Assembly: GCF_009827495.1 (NCBI RefSeq)
Contig: NZ_WTZA01000002.1
Coordinates: 1 to 64,000 of the forward strand
Reading direction: 5' to 3'
From: Tsuneonella aeria
GTDB lineage: Bacteria > Pseudomonadota > Alphaproteobacteria > Sphingomonadales > Sphingomonadaceae
Length of the DNA stretch: 64,000 nucleotides
Of the stretch, positions 50,931 through 60,846 are shown in pieces (the stretch's first letter is position 1; every line of letters starts with the position of its first letter). The notes below the pieces were generated by a model. It did no database searches. It worked only from the letters and a program-made list of their open reading frames with translations, and was not told the DNA's origin. Position numbers and translations under genes: made by a program.

Positions 50931-51652
50931 TCGCGCTTCTCGTCCTGCTGCGCAACGTGGTGTTCTACCCGCTATTCTACCTCGGCTCGTTCGGCTTCAC
51001 CGCGGGTTCGCTGATCGCGCGCCCGTTCGATGTGACACTGTTCCGCCGCATCGTGCGGGGGTGGGCGCTGTACCAGCGGGCCTGCCTGCGATGGATCCTC
51101 GGCATCCGCGTGCGCGTGGAGGGCGGCGGCCCGGTGGACGGACCCGTGCTCTACGCGATCAAGCACGAAAGCTTCTTCGAGGCGATCGACATGCCGGCGC
51201 TGTTCGATCTCCCCGTCGTCTTCGCCAAGGACACGCTCTTCGACATACCGCTCTGGGGCAAGGCGGCGGCCGCGTACGGGATCGTGCCGGTCGAACGCGA
51301 CCAGGGCGCGCGCGCATTGCGGGCGATGATCGCTGCGGCGAAGGGTTTCTCCGAAACCGGTCGGCCACTGGTGATCTTCCCGGAAGGCACCCGTGTTCCC
51401 CACGGCACCGCGCCGCCGCTGCAATCGGGTTTCGCCGGCCTTTACAAGCTGCTCGGCCTGCCGGTGGTGCCGGTGGCGGTGGACAGCGGGCCGCTTTATC
51501 ACCGCTGGCTGAAGCGGCCGGGCACGGTCACGTACCGTTTCGGCGCGCCGGTCCCACCGGGTCTGCCCCGTGAGGAGGCGGAGGTCCGGGTGCATGCGGC
51601 GATGAATGCGCTGAACGCGCCTTCGGATGAGCGCGAGGCAGAACCCGGCTAG
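50927..51652 (+). CDS. 1-acyl-sn-glycerol-3-phosphate acyltransferase-like protein
   Basis: A 241-residue PlsC-type acyltransferase that probably adds the second acyl chain to phosphatidic acid precursors. It begins with a membrane-associated helix (IALLVLLRNVVFYPLFYLG). The family's catalytic block, usually NHxxxxD, reads AIKHESFFEAIDM here, with Glu in place of Asp. The other blocks are LVIFPEGTRVP and LPVVPVAVDSG. The His-x4-Glu form is found in other alphaproteobacterial members as far as I recall. The start is GTG at 50927, overlapping the DUF218 stop, and its stop overlaps tyrC tail to tail (CTAG). Confidence 0.88.
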   Translation: MIALLVLLRNVVFYPLFYLGSFGFTAGSLIARPFDVTLFRRIVRGWALYQRACLRWILGIRVRVEGGGPVDGPVLYAIKHESFFEAIDMPALFDLPVVFAKDTLFDIPLWGKAAAAYGIVPVERDQGARALRAMIAAAKGFSETGRPLVIFPEGTRVPHGTAPPLQSGFAGLYKLLGLPVVPVAVDSGPLYHRWLKRPGTVTYRFGAPVPPGLPREEAEVRVHAAMNALNAPSDEREAEPG

Positions 51653-52553
51653 CCGTGATCCGACCGGCCGAAGTCGGGCCGCGCGTCGTCCTGGCCCTGT
51701 TCGACGATCGACCGCCGGATGTCGCGCGTGCGGGTGAACAGCTCGAACAGAGCGTCGCCATCGCTGCGGCGGATCGCGCGCTGGAGCGCGGTAAGATCCT
51801 CGGTGAAGCGGCCGAGCATTTCCAGCACGGCTTCGCGGTTGGTCAGGAACACGTCGCGCCACATCGTCGGGTCCGACGCCGCGATGCGCGTGAAATCGCG
51901 GAATCCGCCGGCCGAATACTTTATGACCTCGCTCCGCGTCACCTGCTCGAGGTCGCTGGCCGTGCCGACGATCGTGTAGGCGATGAGGTGCGGGATATGG
52001 CTGGTCACTGCGAGGACGAGATCGTGGTGCGCACCGTCCATCAGCTCGACATCGGCGCCCAGTGCCTTCCAGAACGCCGCGACTTTATCGACTGCCTCGG
52101 GATCGGCGTCCGCCGGCGGGGTGAGGATGCACCAGCGGTGACGGAACAGGTGCGGGAAGCCTGCGTCCGGGCCGCTGCGCTCGGTCCCGGCGACGGGATG
52201 GGCGGGGATGACGGTGGCATGAGGCAGCGCGGCGCGCAGCGCTTCGCCCACCGCCTCTTTCGACGATCCCACATCGGTCACGATCACACCGGCAGGCAGC
52301 GCGTCGGCGACCTCGCAGGCGGCATTCTCCATCGCGCCAACGGGCACGCAGAATATGACCAACTCCGCATCACTGACGGCCTCGGCGGCGGTCTCGCAGA
52401 CTCGGCCAACCAGCCCGCGTTCGGCGGCGCGGCGGCGGACCGCGGGGTCGGCATCGTAACCCGTGGTGGCGCACCCGGGCAGGAATTCCGCGATGGCAAG
52501 CCCGACGGAGCCGCCCAGCAGGCCGAGGCCGATGATCGTGACGCGCTGGAAGC

Positions 52554-52557
<4 letters not shown>
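51649..52557 (-). CDS. Prephenate/arogenate dehydrogenase family protein
   Basis: A 302-residue NAD(P)-dependent dehydrogenase of tyrosine synthesis (TyrC/cyclohexadienyl type). The Rossmann motif is [58 protein letters not shown] and [20 protein letters not shown] carry the conserved His and Arg residues, and [19 protein letters not shown] the dimerisation and substrate loop. It starts with ATG at 52557, overlapping the upstream hisC stop (ATGA), so both are translated from one message. No chorismate mutase domain is fused to it. Confidence 0.93.
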
Positions 52558-53651
<1,094 letters not shown>

Positions 53652-53817
53652 TGCGGCCGCGCTTATGGCAGGGGCCGCGCCCTTTGCAGCAAAGAAAAAG
53701 CGGTGGTTGGTCATCGCCAGCTACGCTAACCGCCGGCCCGCACGAGCGGAAAAGTCCTGTCAAAAAGAATTCTCTGCTCGCCCGATTTCCTGTCCCATCT
53801 CTCTCTCGGCGCGCACA

Positions 53818-54930
53818 ATGGGTTCCAATCCGGCCTCCAGCACTTTCGAACTTCCCTTTCCCCTGCCGCTCGACGGGGGGCAGACGCTGGCGAACGCGGT
53901 GATCGCGTACGAAAGTTATGGCACGCTGTCGGCGGAGCGGGACAATGCCATTCTCCTCTGCCACGCGCTGACGGGGGACCAGTTCGTCGCCAGCCCCCAT
54001 CCGCTGACTGGCAAGCCGGGCTGGTGGGAACGGATGGTGGGGCCGGGCAAGCCGATCGATACCGGGCGGTTCCACGTGATCTGCGCGAACATCGTGGGCG
54101 GGTGCATGGGATCGACCGGGCCCGGCAGCGTCGGCCCCGATGGCAAGCCATATGCAATGCGGTTTCCCGTCATCACCATTCGCGACATGGTGCGCGCTTC
54201 GGTTGCGCTGCTCGATGGGCTCGGCATCGAGCGGCTGCACGCGGTCGTCGGCGGGTCGATGGGCGGGATGCAGGCGCTGAGCCTCGCGGCCAATTTCCCC
54301 GAGCGGGCGGAGCGGGTGCTGGCGATCGCCACCACCGCGCGGCATTCCGCCCAGAACATCGCCTTCCACGAAGTCGGCCGCCAGGCGGTGATGGCCGATC
54401 CCGACTGGCAGGGCGGGGATTATTACGGATCGGGCCGCGCCCCGGACAAGGGACTGTCGGTTGCGCGCATGGCCGCGCATATCACCTACCTGTCGGAGGC
54501 CGGGCTGACCGAAAAGTTCGGCCGCAACCTGCAGGACCGGCCCGACGGATCGCGCGGGGCGAAAAGCTTCGGCTTCGATGCGGACTTCCAGATCGAAAGT
54601 TACCTGCGCTACCAGGGCAGCGGGTTCACGCAGCGGTTCGATGCCAACAGCTATCTCTACATCACCCGGGCGATGGACTACTTCGACCTGGCCGAGGAGC
54701 ACGGCGGGCGGCTGGCCGATGCCTTTGCCGGCACCACGGCGCGGTTCTGCCTGGTCAGCTTCGATTCCGACTGGCTCTATCCCACGGCCGAAAGCCGCCA
54801 CGTGGTCCACGCGCTCAACGCGGCGGGCGCGCCGGTGAGCTTCGTCGAACTCTCCGCGCCGCACGGGCACGACAGCTTCCTGCTGGAACACGCCGCGCTC
54901 GACCGCGTGGTGCGGGGCTTCATCGGATGA
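53818..54930 (+). CDS. metX: Homoserine O-acetyltransferase
   Basis: Acylates homoserine in methionine synthesis. 370 residues, alpha/beta-hydrolase fold. The nucleophile Ser is in [20 protein letters not shown]; the Asp and His of the triad are in [13 protein letters not shown] and [12 protein letters not shown]. Other blocks are [26 protein letters not shown] and [14 protein letters not shown]. The start at 53818 has no clear ribosome binding site. I looked for a SAM-II riboswitch upstream, often found at alphaproteobacterial metX, and did not see one. The stop overlaps the metW start (ATGA). Confidence 0.95.
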   Translation: MGSNPASSTFELPFPLPLDGGQTLANAVIAYESYGTLSAERDNAILLCHALTGDQFVASPHPLTGKPGWWERMVGPGKPIDTGRFHVICANIVGGCMGSTGPGSVGPDGKPYAMRFPVITIRDMVRASVALLDGLGIERLHAVVGGSMGGMQALSLAANFPERAERVLAIATTARHSAQNIAFHEVGRQAVMADPDWQGGDYYGSGRAPDKGLSVARMAAHITYLSEAGLTEKFGRNLQDRPDGSRGAKSFGFDADFQIESYLRYQGSGFTQRFDANSYLYITRAMDYFDLAEEHGGRLADAFAGTTARFCLVSFDSDWLYPTAESRHVVHALNAAGAPVSFVELSAPHGHDSFLLEHAALDRVVRGFIG

Positions 54931-55526
54931 CCGGCGCGCGGCCAGCCTTGCGTCCCGATCTGGCGGTCATCGCGTCGCACGTTCGCCCCGGCGCGCGCGT
55001 GCTCGACGTCGGTTGCGGCGAAGGCGAACTGATGGCCGTGCTGCGGGAAAGCGGCTGCGACGCGCGGGGGCTGGAAATCGACCCGGTGCTGGTGGAACGC
55101 TGCGTCGCCCGCGGTCTCAGCGTGGTGCAGGGAGATGCGGACCGCGACCTTGCCGACTATCCCGACAAGGCGTTCGATTACGCGATCCTCAGCCAGACAT
55201 TGCAGACCGCGGCCCGGCCCGACCGGATGCTGGACGATCTGCTGCGCGTGGGCCGGCAGGCCTTCGTCAGCTTTCCCAATTTCGCGCATTGGCGCACGCG
55301 TGCTGCGCTGATGTTCGGCGGGAGAATGCCGGTCACACGCTCGATTCCGGTCACCTGGTACGAGACGCAGAACATCCACCACATGACCGTGACCGACTTT
55401 CGCGAGCTGGTGAGCGCCATGGGCGTCCGCTGCGAACGGGCGTGGTACTTCACCGGAACGCGCCCCGTCGGCGCCGCGGCGGCCAACCTGCTGGCGGAAC
55501 ACGCGGTGTTCGAACTGTCCCGATGA
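54927..55526 (+). CDS. metW: Methionine biosynthesis protein MetW
   Basis: A 199-residue methyltransferase-fold protein that works with MetX in alphaproteobacteria and others; it is needed for full homoserine acylation. The SAM-like motif is [60 protein letters not shown] and [20 protein letters not shown] are family signatures. It starts at ATG 54927 over the metX stop. Its own stop overlaps the start of the next gene (ATGA), so three genes are translationally linked. Confidence 0.95.
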   Translation: MTGARPALRPDLAVIASHVRPGARVLDVGCGEGELMAVLRESGCDARGLEIDPVLVERCVARGLSVVQGDADRDLADYPDKAFDYAILSQTLQTAARPDRMLDDLLRVGRQAFVSFPNFAHWRTRAALMFGGRMPVTRSIPVTWYETQNIHHMTVTDFRELVSAMGVRCERAWYFTGTRPVGAAAANLLAEHAVFELSR

Positions 55527-56203
55527 CGGACGGGGATGATCGGTCGGCGTTCGAACGCCTCCTGTTCAACGACGCGCCGCCCCCTCCGGCCCATCTTCAG
55601 GCATTGGGGCAGCGCTTCGTGGAGGCCGCCAGGCCGAAATTTCGCAACTTCCGCGTCGACCTCGAGGCGATCGGAATTGCCGCCTCGAAGGCCGGGCGGG
55701 CCGGCGACATATCGCTCGAGGACGGCGCCGCGCTGTTTCTCGATCGCGGCGATGCCCTGTCGATGCCCCTCGTGCGCCGATATATCGCGGTGCGCGAGAC
55801 CGAGCTCGTCGCGCGATGGCTGATGTCGCTTCCAAGCTTTCATTCGGCCGGTTGGGTGACCGAGCGCAATCTGCTCGCGCTCGACGGCATGGTGTCGGCC
55901 GGCGAGCCGGCGCTGGCCGTCCGGGTCGTCCGCAAACATCTCGAAAAGACCGTTGGGCAGGCGCGGGACAAGTGGCGTCAGGTCGCCCGCAAGCGGCCCG
56001 CGACCTTGTCGCCCGACGCTTCGGACAGGTTCGATCAGCTCATGGCCCGGCTGCGCTGGCAACTTCCGGGCGAGATCGAGGCGGCCCGGCTGGAGATCGC
56101 GGAGCTGGAGCAATACGCCCGCGTGCACGGGTCGCCGGAGGATAACCGCGCGCTCGACCGGATGCTCGCCGACCTGGAGAAGGCGCGCGGGCGCTTCACC
56201 TGA
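55523..56203 (+). CDS. Hypothetical helical protein downstream of metW
   Basis: A 226-residue, largely helical and soluble protein. It starts at ATG 55523 within the metW stop. Readable parts are LGQRFVEAARPKFRNFRVDL, LVRRYIAVRETELVARWLMS and QLPGEIEAARLEIAELEQYA, the last with coiled-coil character. There is no signal peptide, membrane helix or known motif. The overlap with metW and the 27-base gap to gltX suggest a cotranscribed gene, but the function is unknown. A possible role in methionine metabolism is only guilt by location. Confidence 0.75.
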   Translation: MTDGDDRSAFERLLFNDAPPPPAHLQALGQRFVEAARPKFRNFRVDLEAIGIAASKAGRAGDISLEDGAALFLDRGDALSMPLVRRYIAVRETELVARWLMSLPSFHSAGWVTERNLLALDGMVSAGEPALAVRVVRKHLEKTVGQARDKWRQVARKRPATLSPDASDRFDQLMARLRWQLPGEIEAARLEIAELEQYARVHGSPEDNRALDRMLADLEKARGRFT

Positions 56204-56230
56204 GCGGCCAATGGTCTATGGCGCCCCGCC

Positions 56231-57580
56231 ATGACCGTCACCCGCTTCGCACCGTCGCCCACCGGGCTGCTCCACGTCGGCAATATCCGCACCGCGCTGC
56301 ACAACTGGATGCTGGCGCGCAAGGCAGGGGGGCGGTTCCTGCTGCGCATCGACGATACCGATGCCGAGCGCAGTCGCGAGGAATTCGTCGAGGCGATCCG
56401 CGCGGATCTCGCGTGGCTGGGCCTTGCGCCCGATGGCGAGACCCGCCAGTCGGCGCGGCTGGCGATCTACGACGAGGCGTTCGAACGGCTGCGCGCGGCG
56501 GGGCGCGTCTATCCCTGCTACGAAACCCCGCAGGAGCTCGACCTCAAGCGCAAGGTGCTGCTGGGACGCGGGTTGCCGCCGATCTACGACCGCGCGGCGC
56601 TGGCCCTGACGGATGCGGATCACGCGCGCATGGCGGCGGAGGGCCAGGCACCGCACTGGCGCTTCCTGCTGGACCATGCCCAGCCCATCGAATGGCACGA
56701 CGGCATTCGTGGGCCCCAGCATTTCGATCCCGCCAGCCTTTCGGACCCGGTGGTCCGCCGCGCCGACGGCTCGTGGCTTTATATGCTGCCGAGCGCAATC
56801 GACGATGTGGAGATGGGCGTCACCGACGTGCTGCGCGGGGAAGATCACGTCAGCAACACGGCCGCGCAGCTGCAGATGTTCGCCGCGCTTGGCGCCGCGG
56901 GCTTCGGCGAGGGAAACATGCCGCGTTTCGCGCACGAGGCACTGCTGGTCGGGCGCGAAGGCAAGCTGTCGAAGCGGCTCGGCTCGCTGTCCGGCCAGGC
57001 GCTGCGGGAAGCGGGGATCGAGCCGCAGGCGCTGGTCGCGCTGCTGGCGCGGCTCGGCACGTCGCAGCCGGTGGAGCCGATCGCCGATCGCGCCGCGCTG
57101 GTGGAGACCTACGACCTTGGCACATTCGGCCGCGCGCCGGCCCGCTTCGACGAGGACGAACTGGCGCGCGTCAACCAGGGGATCGTGCACCAGCTTTCCT
57201 TCGATGAGGTCGCGGACCGCTTGCCCGAAGGCATGGACGCGGGGGCCTGGCTGGCGGTGCGGCCGAACCTGGAGAAAGTATCGGACGCGCACGACTGGTG
57301 GCGGGTTGTCACCGGGCCGATCGAACTGCCCGTATTCGATCAAGAGACCCGCGCTTTTCTGTCAGAGGCGCAAGGTGCGCTGGTGTGGAGCGATAACGCC
57401 TGGGCCACCTGGACGGCCGCGCTCAAGGACAGCACCGGTCGCAAGGGCAAGGCGCTGTTTCTGCCGCTGCGGCAGGCACTGACCGGGCAGGACGCGGGCC
57501 CGGAAATGGCCCGCCTTCTCCCGTTGCTGGGCGAGACGACCGTGCGCCGCCGGCTGCGCCGCGCAGCGGGCGAGGACTAA
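56231..57580 (+). CDS. gltX: Glutamate-tRNA ligase
   Basis: Charges tRNA with glutamate; class I synthetase of 449 residues. The HIGH-like motif is in RFAPSPTGLLHVGNIRTALH and the KMSKS-like motif in VGREGKLSKRLGSLSG. FLLRIDDTDAERSREEFVEA and MLPSAIDDVEMGVTDVLRGE are conserved in the family. Many alphaproteobacteria have two gltX genes with different tRNA preferences; the relatively short length fits one of these, but which one is unclear. There is no anticodon-binding extension beyond the usual. The ATG at 56231 begins the family sequence. Confidence 0.94.
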   Translation: MTVTRFAPSPTGLLHVGNIRTALHNWMLARKAGGRFLLRIDDTDAERSREEFVEAIRADLAWLGLAPDGETRQSARLAIYDEAFERLRAAGRVYPCYETPQELDLKRKVLLGRGLPPIYDRAALALTDADHARMAAEGQAPHWRFLLDHAQPIEWHDGIRGPQHFDPASLSDPVVRRADGSWLYMLPSAIDDVEMGVTDVLRGEDHVSNTAAQLQMFAALGAAGFGEGNMPRFAHEALLVGREGKLSKRLGSLSGQALREAGIEPQALVALLARLGTSQPVEPIADRAALVETYDLGTFGRAPARFDEDELARVNQGIVHQLSFDEVADRLPEGMDAGAWLAVRPNLEKVSDAHDWWRVVTGPIELPVFDQETRAFLSEAQGALVWSDNAWATWTAALKDSTGRKGKALFLPLRQALTGQDAGPEMARLLPLLGETTVRRRLRRAAGED

Positions 57581-57626
57581 CTATTCGTCGGACGCGGCAA
57601 ACGGTTCGTCGATGGGGCGGGGGCGC

Positions 57627-57675
57627 GGTGAAACCGCATGGGGCGGCGAACATTATCGCCCTGTCCCCTTTCACC
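57627..57675 (+). repeat. Nested hairpin before the small membrane protein gene
   Basis: GGTGAAA (57627-57633) pairs with TTTCACC (57669-57675). Inside it GGGG (57640-57643) pairs with CCCC (57665-57668), and GGCGA (57645-57649) with TCGCC (57656-57660). This gives 16 pairs with small bulges. It ends 17 bases before the ATG at 57693, just ahead of the GAGG ribosome binding site. It could be a leader regulator, or the end of the gltX transcript, though it lacks a T-run. Confidence 0.5.
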
Positions 57676-57692
57676 GAACGAGGCAGATCCAC

Positions 57693-57917
57693 ATGATTGC
57701 TCGCAAGCTGGCCCTGGCCACCGCCGCAACGACCCTCGCGCTGACGCCTGTGGCCGCCTATGCGGCGCCCGAACGCGCCAGCGCCCCCGCTACCGAACAG
57801 TCGCAGCTCGGCGGCGGCGCGGAATGGGTGAATGCGCTCATCATCATCCTGATCGGCGCAGTGGGCATGGCCGCGCTGCTTATCGCGGACGACGACGATA
57901 ACCCCACCAGCCCGTAA
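57693..57917 (+). CDS. Small membrane protein with signal peptide, unknown function
   Basis: A 74-residue protein. It has a signal-like start (ARKLALATAATTLALTPVAA followed by YAAPERAS), a polar linker, a second hydrophobic segment (WVNALIIILIGAVGMAALL) and an acidic tail (ADDDDNP). This layout is common in short sphingomonad envelope proteins. After signal cleavage it would leave a single-span protein with the acidic tail on the far side. GAGG lies upstream of the ATG at 57693 and a strong nested hairpin lies before that. It is convergent with pyruvate kinase, 13 bases apart. No function is known. Confidence 0.75.
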   Translation: MIARKLALATAATTLALTPVAAYAAPERASAPATEQSQLGGGAEWVNALIIILIGAVGMAALLIADDDDNPTSP

Positions 57918-57930
57918 CGGCGCGGGTTCG

Positions 57931-59388
57931 CTAGGCGGCCTTGGGCCGCGAAAGCTCGTCCCCGCTAAGCGTGACAAGGTGAAGCAGGTTCGTGCTGCCG
58001 GGGGTTCCGAACGGGACCCCCGCAAGCGCGATCAGCTTCGATCCCGCCACGCCGAAGCCATGGCGCAGCGCCATGCGCTTGCCCTTGGCGATCATCTCTT
58101 CGAAACTGCCGATATCCTTCGTGGTCACGGGATGCGCACCCCATAGCAGGGCCGTGCGCCGGGCGGTCTTGATCGACGGGGTCAGCACCAGCATGGGCAC
58201 GCTGGGCCGTTCGCGCGCCACCCGGCGCGCCGTGCTGCCCGACCCGGTGAACACGATGATCCCGAGAATCGCGACCGTATCGGAAATCGTCGTGCAGGCG
58301 TGGCTCAGCGCGTCCGCCGTGGTCCGGTCGGGCGGCGTGTCGAGAAACCGCACGCGACCGAGATAGGCCTCGTCCCGCTCCACCTGGGCGGCGATCCGGT
58401 CCATGATCGTCACCGCTTCTTCCGGCCAGGCGCCGGCGGCGGTTTCCGCGCTGAGCATCACGGCATCCGCCCCGTCATACACCGCGTTGGCGACGTCGGA
58501 GACTTCGGCGCGCGTCGGCGTCGGGCTCTCGATCATCGATTCCAGCATCTGGGTGGCGACGATCACCGGCTTGCCCGCGTTGCGCGCCGCGTTGACGATC
58601 TTCTTCTGAAGCGGCGGCACCTCCTGCGGCTCCAGCTCCACGCCCAGGTCGCCGCGGGCGACCATGATGCCGTCGGCCAGCTCGATGATCTCGTCGAGCC
58701 GCTTGATCGCCATCGGCTTTTCGATCTTGGCGCACAGCGCGCCGTGGCCGCCCATCAGCTTGCGCGCCTCGGCCACGTCTTCCGGCCGCTGGACGAAGCT
58801 GAGGCCGATCCAGTCCACCCCCTGCTGGATCGCGAAGGCGAGATCGCGGCGGTCCTTTTCCGTGAGCGCCGGGATCGGCACCTCTGCGTCGGGCACGTTC
58901 ACGCCCTTGCGGTCGGAGATCACGCCGCCGACTTCGGCCGAACACAGGATGCTGTCGGCATCGGCCCTGATGACCTTCAGGCGGATCTTGCCGTCGTTGA
59001 TGAGCAGGCGCTGGCCCTTGTGCAGCACCCCGAACAATTCGGGATGCGGCAGGTGGACGCGGGTCTCGTCACCGGCTGCCGGGTTGCGGTCGAGCGTGAA
59101 GTGGCCCGAATGGCGGATCACCGCGCGGCCATCCTTGAACGTGCCGACGCGCAGCTTGGGCCCTTGCAGATCGGCCAGGATGGCGATCGGGCGGCCGAGC
59201 GCCTTTTCCAGTTCGCGGATCGCCCGGATCGTGGCCAGGTGGTCGGCCTGTTCGCCGTGGCTCATGTTGACGCGGAACGCATCGGCGCCTGCGCGCAGCA
59301 GCCTTTCGAGCATGTCGGGGGACCGGCTGGCGGGGCCGACGGTGGCGAGGATCTTGACCTTGCGCTGGCGCGGTTCGAGCTTCTGCAT
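57931..59388 (-). CDS. pyk: Pyruvate kinase
   Basis: Makes pyruvate and ATP from phosphoenolpyruvate, the last step of glycolysis. 485 residues. Family blocks are [46 protein letters not shown], the active-site [20 protein letters not shown] and [19 protein letters not shown]. The catalytic Lys lies in [16 protein letters not shown]. The C-terminal domain, where the allosteric effector binds in many enzymes, is complete ([20 protein letters not shown]). The ATG at 59388 starts the family sequence. It is divergent from gapR, 189 bases away. Confidence 0.96.
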   Translation of the reverse strand: MQKLEPRQRKVKILATVGPASRSPDMLERLLRAGADAFRVNMSHGEQADHLATIRAIRELEKALGRPIAILADLQGPKLRVGTFKDGRAVIRHSGHFTLDRNPAAGDETRVHLPHPELFGVLHKGQRLLINDGKIRLKVIRADADSILCSAEVGGVISDRKGVNVPDAEVPIPALTEKDRRDLAFAIQQGVDWIGLSFVQRPEDVAEARKLMGGHGALCAKIEKPMAIKRLDEIIELADGIMVARGDLGVELEPQEVPPLQKKIVNAARNAGKPVIVATQMLESMIESPTPTRAEVSDVANAVYDGADAVMLSAETAAGAWPEEAVTIMDRIAAQVERDEAYLGRVRFLDTPPDRTTADALSHACTTISDTVAILGIIVFTGSGSTARRVARERPSVPMLVLTPSIKTARRTALLWGAHPVTTKDIGSFEEMIAKGKRMALRHGFGVAGSKLIALAGVPFGTPGSTNLLHLVTLSGDELSRPKAA

Positions 59389-59577
59389 GGCACGCGCCTA
59401 TGGCAGGGGCAGCCGGCAACACAACCCCGCGCAATGGAGCGCAGGGCCGGTGAACCGCGCGCGATGCGCTGGGCCGAGAAGTTTTCCCCGCCCGCCGCCA
59501 CCCCCTTCACCCGCGCCGGGCGGCTGGCTATGCGCAGCGCCCCACCGATTCTCGAAATCTACCGGAGCTTGATTGAA

Positions 59578-59814
59578 ATGGCCGATGCCACCGACGACCG
59601 CCTGCGCCTCCTGATCGAACGCATCGAGCGGCTGGAGGAAGAGAAGAAGGGCATCGCCGACGACATCCGGGACGTCTATGCGGAGGCGAAGGCGGTCGGT
59701 TACGATGCCAAGATCATGCGGCAGATCGTGCGCCTGCGGAAGATGAAGCCCGACGACCGGGCCGAGATGGAGACCATCCTGGAAGTGTACAAGAACGCGC
59801 TCGGCCTCGGCTGA
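59578..59814 (+). CDS. gapR: GapR (DUF2312), supercoil-binding DNA protein
   Basis: A 78-residue coiled-coil protein. It matches the DUF2312/GapR family of alphaproteobacteria, whose Caulobacter member clamps overtwisted DNA ahead of replication and transcription forks. The sequence [20 protein letters not shown] followed by [20 protein letters not shown] and [20 protein letters not shown] is almost diagnostic. The length is typical. GGAG lies 12 bases upstream of the ATG at 59578. No CtrA box is seen in the 189 bases before it. The downstream SDR gene has its own stress promoter. Confidence 0.95.
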   Translation: MADATDDRLRLLIERIERLEEEKKGIADDIRDVYAEAKAVGYDAKIMRQIVRLRKMKPDDRAEMETILEVYKNALGLG

Positions 59815-59830
59815 CATCGACCCGCGCGCC

Positions 59831-59855
59831 GGAACGCGCGCCCGCGGGCCGGGTT
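59831..59855 (+). promoter_or_regulatory. Sigma-EcfG-type promoter (GGAAC-N16-GGTT) of the SDR gene
   Basis: GGAAC (59831-59835), 16 bases, GGTT (59852-59855), 25 bases before the start at 59880. GGTT is a tolerated variant of the CGTT -10 element. The GGAAC sits in the loop of a hairpin GCGCGC-CGGAAC-GCGCGC (59824-59841), which may also end the gapR transcript. Confidence 0.65.
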
Positions 59856-59879
59856 GGCTTCGGTGAAAGGAATTCACCG

Positions 59880-60764
59880 ATGACCAAGCAGAGCGATACC
59901 ACCGACGTCGACAAGGCCTTCGTCGAGGAGACCGGCGAGGAACCCCGGATGCCGGGCCACGAATCGCAGATGGACGACAAGCCCGCATGGCAGCCGCGCT
60001 ACCCCGGCTCCGGCCGCTTGGAGGGCAAGGTCGCCATCGTCACCGGCGGCGATTCGGGCATCGGCCGGGCGACCGCGGTCCTGTTCGCGCGCGAAGGCGC
60101 CAGGGTTGCGATCTCGCACCTGGAAGAAGACGACGACGCGCGGTTCACCGCCGACCGCATCGCCGACGAGGGGAGCGAGGCGCTGATCCATCGCGGGGAC
60201 CTGGGCGATCCCCAGGTCGCGAAGGACCTCGTCAAGCAGGTGGTCGACAAGTGGGGCCGGCTCGACGTGCTGGTCAACAACGCCGGCGAGCAGCACCCCG
60301 ACAAGGACATCACCGATATCACGGTGGAACAGCTCCAGCGCACGTTCCAGACCAACATCTTCTCGATGTTCTACCTGGTCCAGGCCGCGCGGCCGCACCT
60401 GAAGAAAGGCGCGGCGATCATCAACTGCACCAGCGTGACGATGTACCAGGGTTCGAAAGAACTGCTCGATTATTCGAGCACGAAGGGCGCCATCACCGCC
60501 TTCACCCGCTCGCTGAGCGAGAACCTGATCGGCGACGGCATCCGCGTGAACGCGGTGGCGCCGGGCCCGATCTGGACGCCGCTCAACCCGTTCGGCGGGG
60601 CCACGCCCGAAAAGCTCAAGACCTTCGGCGAGGATACTCCCATCGGCCGTCCGGGCCAGCCGAACGAAGTCGCCCCGTCGTTCCTGTTCCTGGCGTGCGA
60701 GGATTCCAGCTACATGTCGGGCCAGGTGCTTCATCCCAACGGAGGGACGATCGTCAACGGCTAG
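59880..60764 (+). CDS. SDR family oxidoreductase, general-stress type
   Basis: A 294-residue short-chain dehydrogenase of the YhdF/YghA (GSP39-like) group, often induced in stress. A polar N-terminal extension of about 45 residues (MPGHESQMDDKPAWQPRYPG) is typical of the group. The NAD-binding motif is VAIVTGGDSGIGRATAVLF, followed by LVNNAGEQHP; the catalytic Ser, Tyr and Lys are in INCTSVTMYQ and LLDYSSTKGAITAFTRS. VNAVAPGPIWTPLNP and YMSGQVLHPNGGT close the family pattern. AAAGGA is upstream of the ATG at 59880. The substrate is unknown. The promoter fits sigma EcfG. Confidence 0.93.
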   Translation: MTKQSDTTDVDKAFVEETGEEPRMPGHESQMDDKPAWQPRYPGSGRLEGKVAIVTGGDSGIGRATAVLFAREGARVAISHLEEDDDARFTADRIADEGSEALIHRGDLGDPQVAKDLVKQVVDKWGRLDVLVNNAGEQHPDKDITDITVEQLQRTFQTNIFSMFYLVQAARPHLKKGAAIINCTSVTMYQGSKELLDYSSTKGAITAFTRSLSENLIGDGIRVNAVAPGPIWTPLNPFGGATPEKLKTFGEDTPIGRPGQPNEVAPSFLFLACEDSSYMSGQVLHPNGGTIVNG

Positions 60765-60846
60765 CGGCGATTGCCAGCGGCCCGTCCCGACTTTATCCCT
60801 TCGCCCGCAATAGCGCGATATGACGCGATCTGGGGGAGGGGATGAC

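Noticed and set aside
53652..53817. SAM-II riboswitch before metX
   Set aside because: The conserved core of that riboswitch is not present in the leader.
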